From positions 4,626,501-4,690,500 of the forward strand of contig NC_089855.1 in the NCBI RefSeq assembly GCF_036373705.1: 64,000 nucleotides of DNA, read 5' to 3'. Each line of letters opens with the position of its first letter. Position 1 is the first letter of the stretch. The notes under the pieces are model-generated. The model was not told where the DNA came from. It saw only the letters and a program-made list of their open reading frames with translations, and searched no databases. This document shows positions 1 through 28,210 of this stretch, piece after piece. A program made the translations under genes and the position numbers. The stretch comes from Amia ocellicauda (lineage: Eukaryota; Chordata; Actinopteri; Amiiformes; Amiidae).

Positions 1-49
1 ATGCTTCCATGTCTCTTTATTTCTCAATACCGTTTCATTTTCACTGCAG

Positions 50-5600
<5,551 letters not shown>

Positions 5601-5645
5601 CGACACTGTGGGAATTTGGAGCCAATGCCCTGTGTTTTGTAGAAT

Positions 5646-5651
5646 AATAAA
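5646..5651 (+). terminator. BMX polyadenylation signal AATAAA
   Basis: A canonical AATAAA lies 46 bases after the BMX stop codon, implying a very short 3' UTR. A gypsy-type retroelement begins within the next few hundred bases. Confidence 0.6.
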
Positions 5652-5989
5652 TGAAACAAGTTGTGGCAAATATAATCCAAACTGAAGGGATTTCTACAAT
5701 CCCGGGTGTAAATGTATGACTGTGAAGGGCTCTTTAAGAACATTAGCATATGTAAGTGAGGTTGAGCTCACAAAACCCACGGTGTGTAGCAGAACGAGAT
5801 GGGAGCTGACTTCCTGCTCCGGGTGATTGGGTCATTGTGTATTGGGCTGTTGCGGGAAAGAGACATGGCTGTACTGTTACTGCTAACTAAAAGTGCTCCA
5901 CGCTTAAGGCGGAAAGAGACATTGCATTGCATTACATGGAAAGGTAGTGCCTTTCCCAACTGCCATTTTATCTAAAGACAACTTGGCTT

Positions 5990-8190
5990 TTGTGTTGGTA
6001 TTGGGACTAGACTTATAAGTGCAACTGAATTGGTGATTGATCTTAAAGACAAGAGTTACGTCTTTAAAAGCCAGAAGCATCCATTTCAACCTGGTAAAGT
6101 CCATCTGGATGCACTACCAATCAAACAAAAACCTTAGGTTACATTCAACAAAGCAACAGGTTGTTAAGGACTTAATTCAAGATGTGCTTGTAGATGGAGT
6201 TATTTCTTCTTTTCTGTTACCTTGGAGTTCCTCTGCGGTTTTGATTTTGAAGAAAGATGGTATGTTCAGGTTCTGTATAGACTATCGAAAACGTAAAGCA
6301 CAGACTGTTAGTGATTCATATCCGTTGCCTGCAGTGTCTGAAATTTGGAGTCTCTATCTGGATCCACTTTTTTTACTACTCTGGATCTAAGAAGTGGTTA
6401 CTGGCAAGTGGAGATGGCAGGAGCGAGTCCAGAAGAAACTGCCTTTGCGACACCTGAAGGACTCTATCATTTTAATGTTATGCCATTTGGTTTAATAAAT
6501 GCTCCGGCAACCTTACAAAGAGTATTAGGAGTTAATGTTAGGAAGACATAAGAGATGTCTGCCACCTAGAACTGGTCAACTGCTTATCAATGTGCTTTTG
6601 AGAGTTTAAAACAGAGTCTGGTGTCTTCTCCAGTTTTGGGACATCCATACTTGTCCTATCCCTTTGTCGGATATACTGATGCCAGTGGTTATGGCTTAGG
6701 AGTGGTTTTATTTAAAATGTTACCTGGTGGTACGGAGGAAGTGTTGGCTTATACCAGTCGCTCTCTAATTGCACCTGAACAAAACAATGCTATTATAGAG
6801 GGTGAGTGCTTGGCAGTGGTTTGGGCATTGGAGAGATTGAGACACTATTTGGAAACAGTCGATGGAGTGATTCTGGGGATTCAGCCAGAAAATTCAGTAA
6901 ATGTTCATAATTGCCCTCCTTTCCCCTTCTCTTGTGACGATGCTTGGAAAGCCCAGCAGAATGATCCAGAGACTCAGAAACTCTATCAGAGTCTCTGGGA
7001 AGCAGCCATAGAGTCGTCTGAGACCACAGAAAATTTGAAACCTGTGGAGGATAAGGTGTATCGACAGACCAAATTGGCTGATGGTGGAGTGCATTACCAG
7101 ATTTACATACATACATCTCTTCGAGTGGAGATATTAAGAGCATTCCATGATAATGAGTGGCCATTTCGTTCGATATAAAACCCTCAAAAGAATCACCGCA
7201 ATTGCCTATTGGCCTAAGATCTGGACAGATGTACGTCATTGCCAAACTTGTCAGGCTGAAAATTGTAGGCCGGCAGGAAAACTGCAGATTGAAGCCACTT
7301 CTCCTTGGGAGATGATTGGTATTGATTTGATGGGTCCCTTGCCCCAGAGCTCAAGAAACAATACCCAGTTGTTAGCTATAATAGATTGCTATACAAAATG
7401 GGTGGAGCTGTTCCCAAAACCATTGCTAAAGTGCGAATTCAAGAAATATTTACTAGATGGGGCACGGCACAATTTCTGGTCTCTGATCGAGGTTTGTGTC
7501 CCATGTCTTGAATCAAACCTGTGAGCAATGTAAAGTGGTGCAGAAATTGACAACTGCTTATCATCCGCAGACTAACTTCATGGATAGGGTCAATCGCACC
7601 CTTAACCTATGATTGCTTCTTATGTTGGACCTCAGCACAAGAAATGGGATATTTGCCATCAATACCCGTACACAGGAATCAACTGGTTTAAACTTGGGTA
7701 GACAAATCAGAGGGCCATTGGAATTAGCTTTAAATGGACATTCTGTGAATCCCGGGCATCCTGCCTACCCGACCATACAGCGACTTTCTCAAGTGAAAGA
7801 GCAGGTGCAGGTAAATGTAAGGAAGGCTAAGGCCCGGCAGAAAAGCAATGATAAGCACAGGCGCGATGTCTAGTTTGCCCTAGAGGATCGAGTATGGGTG
7901 CGCAGCCATCCTCTTTCTAGAGCCATGCATGATTTTTCAGCCAAGTTGGCTATATCGTGTTGCACAACTAGGTCCTGTGAATTATCAAGTTGTATTGAGG
8001 AGAGTGGTTTGGATATTAAAACTGTCCACATTACTAACTTGAAACCTTTTTATCCCACTGCCTTTGAACTGGAGGACATGCAAAAACAGCATTTACGAAA
8101 TGTGTTTGAAAATGATGATTTGGATGAGAAATGCTCAACACACATAACTATACAAGCTCATATTTATTTAACATGGTTATTCTTTTGACT
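5990..8190 (+). mobile_element. Degenerate Ty3/gypsy-type LTR retrotransposon remnant
   Basis: Ordered, frame-broken pieces of a pol gene are visible on the + strand. Reverse transcriptase occupies 6037-6551 ([35 protein letters not shown]). An RNase H-like part occupies 6621-6860 (YTDASGYGLGVVL, IIEGECLAVVWALERLRHYL). The integrase zinc-binding and core start occupies about 7147-7500 (HCQTCQAE, GIDLMGPLP, DCYTKWVELFP). Integrase C-terminal debris runs 7613-8188. Frames break near 6390, 6551, 7178, 7510 and 7873, and the YxDD-containing part of reverse transcriptase is missing between 6551 and 6600. Order RT-RNaseH-integrase places it in the Ty3/gypsy group. Gag and protease are not recognisable and paired LTRs were not found. 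It is clearly non-functional. Confidence 0.85.
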
Positions 8191-9626
8191 CAGATTACAT
8201 ATATCTATTAAAGTTTATTTAAGGTCAATGTATTCTGACAGTTTTTTATTCCACTGCATTACTTATACATATTTGAATTGTATTGTTCGTGGGAATTCAT
8301 TTAAGTTGTTATGTTTGTGTTTTTCATGTCTGTTTATATCATTTTTAAGATATTAAAACATATCAACGCATGGTGCATGTTTTATTTCCCCTCAAAATAT
8401 ATGTAAAGGACATTGCTCATAATTGTGTGAATGCTGCCAGACTTCAAGAACACATGACCAATTACACGCATGCTCACCTGATTGAATTAATGACAATAAA
8501 ACTAACAGGGACATGTCTGTGCATCCTTAAGGGCTAATTTCATACCTTCATTCTTTACTCAAAATAAATCTAATACTCACACTCAACTGATTTGTTAAAA
8601 ATTGAACTTTCACATATTTTCTAATGAAAATCCCTGTGACAATTCCCTGTTGGGGAAGGTATTATGGTACAGAAAAAACATCTATAATCTCTTTCTAGCT
8701 ACTCTAGTTGAATGATTAATGGTAATTTCCTCTATTGGTCAAAATTAATGAGTGAATGTCCCTTACACATAGTTTGAACTTCTGCTCTGTGCAAAGAAGC
8801 AGAAGTGTGAAACCTTCATCATGCTAATGAAAAGCCTATAAATGCGATGGAGTTCAGGAAATGAATCATCACTGCCAAGATCACAATAATTGACGAAACA
8901 AGATGAACATGGCCCAGGTGCAGTATGCATTTTTTGTATTTTTCTAGTCTTCACAAACAATAGCTCAGGGCTCCAACCCTCGGATGCCTTAAATTGATCA
9001 ATCAATGTTTATTTGTATAGTATATACCATTATACACATGGTATCCACAGAGTGCTTTACAGAATGATAAACATACAACAACTAAATAAATAAATAAATA
9101 ATCCTTGACACTTTCAATAAACTAAAGTAAACCAACATAAAATAAACCATTAGGCACAGAGGAGAAAAAAAAGTAATTTGTTTTCACTGATACTAGTAAT
9201 TGGAAGTAGACACTAATTTCTGATATACATTATTTACATTGTATTTTTTGTGAGTATGTACACTTCTAGCTCAGTTAGGTGTTTAATTTGGTAATTGGTG
9301 AAAATAAAACACAAAAACTTGGTGCCCTGAGGTCTACTTTCTAATTTAAATCGACCATAGGATTTTTGCAGTTTTTTTGTGTGATTGTTTGGCCATACTT
9401 TTACTACAGTTTCCTATGGGTTCAACATGCCTTTACTGTGTTTTATTACACTTCATCATGGGAATACCATGATACAGCATAGTACATGTTTGCTGTGGCA
9501 CCCCATGCTTTACTCCTGGCCCAGCTGAGTAAAGCACAGTGAAGGCATGTTCAATCCACATGAAACTATTATAAAATATTGTAAAACCTTATAAAACCAT
9601 GTTAAAACCCACATGTTAAATTTACC
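8191..9626. other. Non-coding stretch with small repeats
   Basis: No gene is visible. Near 8994-9110 a fragment beginning TTGATCAATCAATGTTTATTTGTATAG and ending in TAAA repeats resembles the tail of a fish SINE/LINE; a related fragment occurs at 51961-52012. A palindromic repeat at about 9418-9563 is listed separately. Confidence 0.5.
9418..9563. repeat. Imperfect inverted repeat (MITE-like)
   Basis: The left arm GTTCAACATGCCTTTACTG (about 9419-9437) is the near-complement of the right arm around 9527-9556 (AGTAAAGCACAGTGAAGGCATG and on). Roughly 30-base arms flank a loop of about 75 bases. No coding potential; the family is not recognised. Confidence 0.45.
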
Positions 9627-10038
9627 ATGGTAAACTTGCATAATGACAGGGCTGGGGTACCTTACTACGGACTTCATTACAATTATTATAATAATCCACA
9701 GTTATTTTTATATCCAGAAGTGTGTATAATTACATTAATTTGTTTACAATATATGGTAGGTGATACAAAATCAATTAACCAGAAAGCAGATTTGCAGCAC
9801 TGCTTTAAATGTGATTTCCTCAATAACAAAATACATCCTGTGGTCTCCAAATATGACCTGTTTCCACTCAAAGAGGAAGTGGGTCAGTTATTGACATCAT
9901 AAAAGACTTTAAATTCACATTCAAGAAAGCGTGTTTCATTTAAAATCCATCTTAGGTTGATGCTATAGCTGAGGAGAAACGGACTTCAAGTGTATCTTGT
10001 ATACTTGGGCATTTCAGGAATATGTGTTCATTTTTCAG

Positions 10039-13000
10039 GATACTTTTATGAACGGGGGAATTTGCATACTTCACAAGACAGAAAATGGAAAGCATCACTA
10101 TGAAGTAGAAAACGTGGTGAGATACACAGAGGACAAGATCAATGCCTCTTTTGTACGGTAAGGGCCTAAACATTGAATCATGTTCACAAATGATTCTATT
10201 AGCAAACATCTTGACTTGCTTTACTTACTTACAATGAATACATTACAAAGTTACAAAGGTCGACCAATTATGCTTTTGTCTGATCATTTGATGTTCAATG
10301 TTTCCTGGAATGGATTAATGTAACCGATACTCCCATCGAACACGGCTGATGGCACTTTCGTTTCAGGAATGGTGATAAACTGCTGATGATCAATGGATCA
10401 AATCTGGAGGATCTGCCACCAGAAGCTTTTGCAAAACTTCTCAGTGAAGGTTCAGTCTCACTGGTAAATGCCTGTCTTCAGACCTTTTAAGAGTGGAAGT
10501 AGGAGAAGCAAGTATCCCGTCCCCAGCATTTTACAGGAGTAAAAAAACTTTGATGATTTAAGAGTAAAAATGCAACCACTTCTACAGAGAATGAAAATGA
10601 AATAACAAAACATCAAAATCGTTTTTCATGTGATATATTAATCAACTGATAAGTAAATCGATTGCAGATTCTATTGAGTATAACACAATGTTAGAGTAAA
10701 TGTCCACACCCAATTAATAATCACCAGTTTTGAAGAGATAATTCAGTCATGTGTTGGGGTTTCCATCCTTCCTGCCCTGAATCAAACCGAAATCAAATAG
10801 ACATGATTTCCTGTAGAAATCGGAGCATCGTCAGCACAATCTGTGTGCCTTAAGTAAAGTCATGAGAAATAGGAAGTTGTTGCGAGATAGTGCCTAAGAA
10901 TTTAAACATTTAAATCTCCACACATTTTATCTACGTTTACCTGTCTATCTGTCCATCAATGATGGGCCTCCCAGACGGTGCACCAGCAAAGTCGGACCAG
11001 ACGAGAGGAAACGAGTGAGGGGGAGATGTTTATGAAGCCGTACTTCAAGGAGGATATGTTCCTGAAAATCAGCTTAGAGATGGAGAATAAGAACAGCACG
11101 GAGGAGGGAGAAACGCTGAGCGAACAGGAGGGAAATCCCGGAGAAGACGATGACTGCTGCCTGGGTGAGGAGAGCCCCGACTGCGACGTCCAAAACCTGC
11201 TGCTGGTGTCCATGAGGAGGACCAGTATCTCGGTGATGGTGGGACGGGGCTGCGAAAACCTGCCAGGACCACCGTGTCGTGACTGCACCACCTGCACCAT
11301 GAACGAGGTCGTAGTGGTGTCAGAATCCAGTAAAGTGAAACTTGGTAAGGGAAAAGTACTCTAAGAAGTATTTTCTTTGTTTTTAGGATTTTGTTTTAAA
11401 ACAATACTTGACATAGCCTTAAACATCTCAGGAAGCTGCTGTTTAATGATAAATGTCATTTTCTATTTACAACATTTATCTAAACATTATTTGATTGCTT
11501 GTTTTCTATGTTTATTTTTCAATTTTCCTTTGTTTTTTAGTTTCCAGAGGCCCCTGCAATTTGTTGCAGGACAAGGTTCAGGATAATATTATAATCCAAA
11601 GTATTTTTTACGATCATTACATTCAAAAATGGTCTAACATACCAGTGATCCGGCCATCGAGAAATGCAGGTGGGTAATAAAGTTCCTCAAGAGTGATGTC
11701 ATGTTATTGTTGTGTTAAATAGCATCTTTATGGGGCTCAGTAAATAACAATGTAATGTATATACATGTAAGATAAGTGTACAAGCCCCCCACCATCAGGG
11801 TACCAGTCTTTTGACGTAGGTTTGTCACTCTGTATATTTGCTGTGTGTAGCAGGCATACAGAGATGTGGCTTTCAAATCTGAACACACGCAAATCTATTT
11901 TAAATATAGTACATGGCAGAGTCAAATCATTTAAATCGATAAAGTATAATATTGTGAGAGCTCATCTCTCTCTAGATTCACAGGGGAGATATAAGTAAGT
12001 TGTGCAGCAATGAGGCCTTATTTCAAACCAATCCCTACAGGTCAGTGAAAAGTAAAAGGGTTCCTCAGACTCACATGAAATCGACAACTGGACTTTCCCT
12101 CTAGACTGCAGCCACATGACATGACACTACTACACAGTTTATAGGAGGTGAAAATAAGGAACCAGGAATCGGAAGTTTACTATCCAAAAGTTACTCAGGC
12201 CAGGCTATGTTCCCTTTTTGTTTAACTTCATAGATCTGTTTCATTGTCTTGGCGTGCTAGTTTCATTTCACATTGATGGTTTTAGCCTGAATGACATGCT
12301 TAATCATATTATTAATATAGGATCATTACCTCAGAAACTAATGTAATGTGTTACTGCTACTACCAAAATCATTTGGATGTGTTGTAGAACCATATGCTTC
12401 CGTGCTGAAAAGGTCATTGGTTTTAACTCATACACGTGTCTTATGCTATCCCATACCATTCACCTCTTGACGACAATCTTTATCTCTCATGTTTCAGCCA
12501 GTATGACTCTCTATTACTACAAAAGTGACGTTGTAGATGGAGAATTCAAAGGAACCCCAGTTACCCTGAATTTCACCAGTTCGAATTGCTTTCTGAAATG
12601 CAGTATTGAGCGTGGCAAGGTTACTCTTAGAATTGATGTAAGTACTTTTACTTAATTGTCTTAATCGCATTTTATTTCCAGTAACACTTTATTTTAGGGT
12701 TCACCTACTATGCATATATTACCTAAGTTTCAATAGTAAAATCGAAAAAACATACATCACTATATCTGTCTAACAACTGGTGTTTCAAATAATATATACT
12801 GTAATCCCATAATAATCGTTGTAGTAATAGTAGTATTCTTGTGTTATGTTTAATTATTTATTTTTGACTTAAAGAGCTATAAACTGTAAGCTAAGAAACA
12901 GATTAAATGTGCTTTAACTCATTCCTTTGTCCTCTCAGACCTGCGAGAAAGAGAAACTGAAGAAGATTTCGAGTGGGAACCCAGAAACCTGGCCGTTTGT

Positions 13001-13145
13001 CTTCTACATGAAAGCCAGTGGAGAAAACTCTCGAAGTTTCGAGTCTGCCAACTGTCCGGGGTGGTTCATCAAGGACAAAGGAGAGAGAGTGGTGGTATCA
13101 CCCAACACAAAGGACGGACACTTCTTCATTGTAATCAAGAAATAA
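10039..13145 (+). CDS. IL-1-family cytokine with PDZ-like N-terminal segment (possibly fish il1fma/nIL-1Fm)
   Basis: Six exons join in phase: 10039-10157, 10367-10463, 10975-11344, 11541-11669, 12498-12637 and 12939-13145. From the first in-frame ATG (10048) they give 350 residues. Exon 1 is also open upstream (Asp-Thr-Phe), so a further 5' exon is possible. The last two exons carry the beta-trefoil end, including SFESANCPGWFI, a close match to the IL-1 family signature. A polar, acidic linker with EEGETLSEQEGNPGEDDD (in the third exon) precedes the trefoil. Residues 1-76 or so look like a PDZ domain (NGDKLLMINGSNLEDLPPEA, then SEGSVSLTVHQ). No signal peptide is seen, as expected for leaderless IL-1 cytokines. 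It lies between BMX and ACE2 on the BMX strand. A teleost-specific IL-1 family member is known; assigning this gene to it is inference. Confidence 0.75.
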
Positions 13146-14245
13146 TCGCTGTGGTGATTGTCTGTGGGGGGTAGACATTCACCTTCCTGAATCTGCAGAT
13201 GCAGGTTAATTCAATGGTTTGTTCTCTGTTTCAAATATGATTGAAGCTTGTGCTGTGAATATGCCTCAGTGCTCTTAGTCCCATTAATACTACTAGATTT
13301 TTTACATTTTAAACATTTTAAACAATTTGAAGTACAGTAAAATAAGCTTAATTTTGGCTTCTTGGCAACATTTCTTTCATTGTATGTTTGTAAATTGAGG
13401 TTAGGTTTTATACTTTCTTATTACAATTTGTTTTTAATGTTATCAAATCAAATTCATATTTTTTTATACTCAAATCAAAAACATTATATAAATCTGCTTT
13501 GTTATTTAATAGAAACGTTCTGTTTGGAAGGTCAGCTCAGTTAATACACTTTATATTTATGAAATCTGTATGTATGTGTATTGAGTTAACATTTAGAGGA
13601 CAGAACAGCCAGCAGCTTGCAATCTCATGTAAATGGTTAATATAGCTTTAGATAAATCTAAAATCTAATATTTGTCTAGAATTCCATGTCTCTGTAATTA
13701 ATAATGATTTTGAAAATACTTCTTGCTATTTCTACTTCTATTTCTAACAACAACAACAACAAAAACACTGCCTGATAGAGATGCAAATGCATGTGTTTAG
13801 GTTTTCATTGTCTTTTTTTAATAGTTATATAATAGTTATAGTTAAATAATTTTTAATAGTTATAAGAATAAGGACAATTTATCAAAGTGCAGTAAATTAA
13901 TGATTGAGAAGAGGAATGTTCATTGTGTCTTTTAGCATAATTTGTATTGTCCCGAGACAATGAGGAAAAAATATGAGTTTAGAATAATCTTCTATTCACA
14001 AAAGCACACTGTATTTGTACCAATATCAATCAGGATTTTATTTCCAAAAGACACAGTCAGAACAACACACTTGAAAAGGGCCTGCATGGCTGTACTGTGC
14101 TGGCCTGGGTGGCGGAAGGCAATTTTAACTAGACAATAATGGAATTAAAACATCCCAGGTCTACAAATTCAGCTCTGCCAGAATCAGCAGAAATTAGAAC
14201 ATCTGTCAGTACAATTGTCAAAAAATTATAAAATACAAAGCTAAA

Positions 14246-14247
<2 letters not shown>
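13146..14247. other. Intergenic / 3' UTR of the IL-1-like gene
   Basis: AT-rich sequence following the cytokine stop codon. No canonical AATAAA is obvious close to the stop. Short (AAC)n near 13748. No convincing coding segment. Confidence 0.5.
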
Positions 14248-14305
<58 letters not shown>

Positions 14306-14422
14306 GTCGTAGTAGTAGTAGTAGTAGTAGTAGCAGTATTAGTAGTAATAATAATTTATTTGTTTTTAGTATGTTATGTTTGCATTTTAAATGTTTTTTT
14401 TTTAGTTAACTGCTTATAACAG

Positions 14423-14514
<92 letters not shown>
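14248..14514. repeat. Compound microsatellite: (ATT)n, (GTA)n, (AT)n
   Basis: About 19 ATT units (14248-14304), about 10 GTA/GTAGTA units (14306-14342) and, after an AT-rich spacer, a pure (AT)n run of about 88 bases (14427-14514). It abuts the Tc1 element starting at 14566. Confidence 0.95.
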
Positions 14515-14516
<2 letters not shown>

Positions 14517-14565
14517 TTATATATTTATATATATATTTATATGCATATATATTTATATTTATATA

Positions 14566-15775
14566 CACTCACCTAAAGGATTATTAGGAACACCATACTA
14601 ATACTGTGTTTGACCCCCTTTCGCCTTCAGAACTGCCTTAATTCTACGTGGCATTGATTCAACAAGGTGCTGAAAGCATTCTTTAGAAATGTTGGCCCAT
14701 ATTGATAGGACAGCATCTTGCAGTTGATGGAGATTTGTGGGATGCACATCCAGGGCACGAAGCTCCCGTTCCACCACATCCCAAAGATGCTCTATTGGGT
14801 TGAGATCTGGTGACTGTGGGGGCCAGTTTAGTACAGTGAACTCATTGTCATGTTCAAGAAACCAATTTGAAATGATTCGACCTTTGTGACATGGTGCATT
14901 ATCCTGCTGGAAGTAGCCATCAGAGGATGGGTACATGGTGGTCATAAAGGGATGGACATGGTCAGAAACAATGCTCAGGTAGGCCGTGGCATTTAAACGA
15001 TGCCCAATTGGCACTAAGGGGCCAAGAAAACATCCCCCACACCATTACACCACCACCACCAGCCTGCACAGTGGTAACAAGGCATGATGGATCCATGTTC
15101 TCATTCTGTTTACGCCAAATTCTGACTCTACCATCTGAATGTCTCAACAGAAATCGAGACTCATCAGACCAGGCAACATTTTTCCAGTCTTCAACTGTCC
15201 AATTTTGGTGAGCTTGTGCAAATTGTAGCCTCTTTTTCCTATTTGTAGTGGAGATGAGTGGTACCCGGTGGGGTCTTCTGCTGTTGTAGCCCATCCGCCT
15301 CAAGGTTGTACGTGTTGTGGCTTCACAAATGCTTTGCTGCATACCTCGGTTGTAACGAGTGGTTATTTCAGTCAAAGTTGCTCTTCTATCAGCTTGAATC
15401 AGTCGGCCCATTCTCCTCTGACCTCTAGCATCAACAAGGCATTTTCGCCCACAGGACTGCCGCATACTGGATGTTTTTCCCTTTTCACACCATTCTTTGT
15501 AATCCCTAGAAATGGTTGTGCGTGAAAATCCCAGTAACTGAGCAGATTGTGAAATACTCAGACCGGCCCGTCTGGCACCAACAACCATGCCACGCTCAAA
15601 ATTGCTTAAATCACCTTTCTTTCCCATTCAGACATTCAGTTTGGAGTTCAGGAGATTGTCTTGACCAGGACCACACCCCTAAATGCATTGAAGCAACTGC
15701 CATGTAATTGGTTGGTTAGATAATTGCATTAATGAGAAATTGAACAGGTGTTCCTAATAATCCTTTAGGTGAGTG
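14566..15775 (-). mobile_element. Tc1/mariner element, full-length ends, defective
   Basis: The element starts CACTCACCTAAAGGATTATT and ends with the inverse complement, flanked by TA target-site duplications (14564-14565 and 15776-15777). Its transposase is on the - strand and frame-broken. The element lies only 115 bases downstream of the ACE2 stop codon, so it may sit in the ACE2 3' UTR. Confidence 0.95.
14598..15627 (-). pseudogene. Tc1-type transposase, frameshifted
   Basis: The upper part (15627 down to about 15015) begins MGKKGDLSNFERGMVVGARR. It has two helix-turn-helix-like segments and the first catalytic Asp in WSDESRF. The lower part (15014-14598) is in another frame and holds the second Asp (FQQDNAPCH) and the Glu (PDLNPIEHLWD) of the DDE triad. 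The break lies near 15010-15030, just after GGGVMVWGMFSW, and probably reflects a small deletion. The transposase cannot be made as one protein. Confidence 0.92.
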
Positions 15776-15890
15776 TATATATGCATATTAATATAAATTA
15801 CCTGCACATATTTTGCATTCACAATTCCATCGAAGCCTTTCATATCACATTAGTCTATTTTAGAAGCAATTCTTATGAAAAGTGTTGGCA

Positions 15891-26894
<11,004 letters not shown>

Positions 26895-27059
26895 GACCAA
26901 AGCAGCCCTGACTGTGGAAGATTTTGAACATATTATCAAGTACTGTACAGCTCTGGCCTTTGAACATGGTCATAAATCACAGGATGATGCCCTCCCTCTA
27001 TCCAATCTGTTGGCAGAACCACTCAAGTACAGGTTTAGTCCCTCCCTTTAACTCATTTT

Positions 27060-27072
27060 CCTTTAATTAACT
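27060..27072 (-). promoter_or_regulatory. HNF1-like site upstream of ACE2
   Basis: On the - strand the sequence reads AGTTAATTAAAGG, a partial match to the HNF1 palindrome GTTAATNATTAAC, about 170 bases upstream of the ACE2 start codon. HNF1 factors are known to drive mammalian ACE2. One half-site is good and the other is poor. Confidence 0.3.
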
Positions 27073-27318
27073 TACTCCTAATGTCTTCTGTTTTGAATTA
27101 ACTGGTCGAGGATTAGCTGATGCCAATCACCCAATTACAGCGAGACCTCGGTTGCAAGACTCAATACAATTAAGGCCTTGGGGCTGTTTGTTAGGCCAGT
27201 TTGTTAGTTTGCAATGTGTGTGTCAAACCACACATTGCTTCAGCTCGATGAGGGCCCCCTACTTTCCCACCCTGCCTACATCACTGATTTCCACTGGGGC
27301 ATAAACAGCTGTTCTCTT

Positions 27319-27324
27319 AATAAA

Positions 27325-27376
<52 letters not shown>

Positions 27377-28210
27377 TTTTTATTTCTTGGCAGACGCCCT
27401 TATCCAGGGCGACTTACAACATAAGTGCAAAAATACAGAGAAGTACAAGGCATAAATAATTACAAATTCAACTTAGCTAAAACATAGCAATTCAAAATAA
27501 TACATTTTACAAATTCCAATTACAATTTACACAAGTACAGTAAGAGACTTCCTACATCCTGGACGGTGAAAGCTAAGTGTTGTCAAGATGTAGGGTTACA
27601 GGCTAGGGCTGCGGGAAAGGGAGCAAGGAGGAAAACAATCAAGAACGCAAGGAGCATAATATGCTGAAGTGCTATCTAGCAGGGATAGAGGACTAATATT
27701 ACAAGTGCTGTCGGAAGAGATGCGTCTTGAGTAAGCGCCGGAATGAGGTCAAGGACTCTGCCGTTTTGACTTCGGTGGGCAGGTCGTTCCACCACTTAGG
27801 GGTCAGGGATGAGAAGGAGCGGCTCTGGAGGAAGGAGAGTGGAGAGGAGGCAGAGTTAGTCTTCTGGCACTGGAGGAGCGCAGTGGTCTGGAGGGGATGT
27901 ATGGAGAGACGAGGGTCTGAAGGTAGCTTGGTGCAGTGTGGTCAAGACAGCGGTAGGTGAGGGTCAAAGTCTTGAACTGAATGTGTGCTGCTATCGGGAG
28001 CCAGTGGAGGGAGCGGAGCAGTGGAGTAGCGTGTGCGAATCGGGGCAGAGAGACACCAGACAAGCCGCAGAGTTCTGGATAAGCTGGAGTGGACGGGTGG
28101 TGGATGCAGGCAGGCCGGCCAGGAGGGAGTTGCAGTAGTTCAGGCGGGAGAGGACCAGTGACTGGACGAGCAGCTGAGTCGAGTAGTCGGTGAGGAAGGG
28201 ACGGATCCGG
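27319..28210 (-). mobile_element. 5'-truncated L2-type LINE, 3' end with (AAT)n tail
   Basis: On the - strand the C-terminal part of a LINE ORF2 is readable (LRSLHWLPIAAHIQFKTLTL, then PPLHSPSSRA, about 28063-27803, continuing in other frames). A 3' UTR follows, ending TTGTAAGTCGCCCTGGATAAGG and then a microsatellite (AAT on the + strand, 27321-27376). The same 3' end occurs at 50349-50478 and 61780-62063, so this is a dispersed family. No intact ORF remains. Confidence 0.8.
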
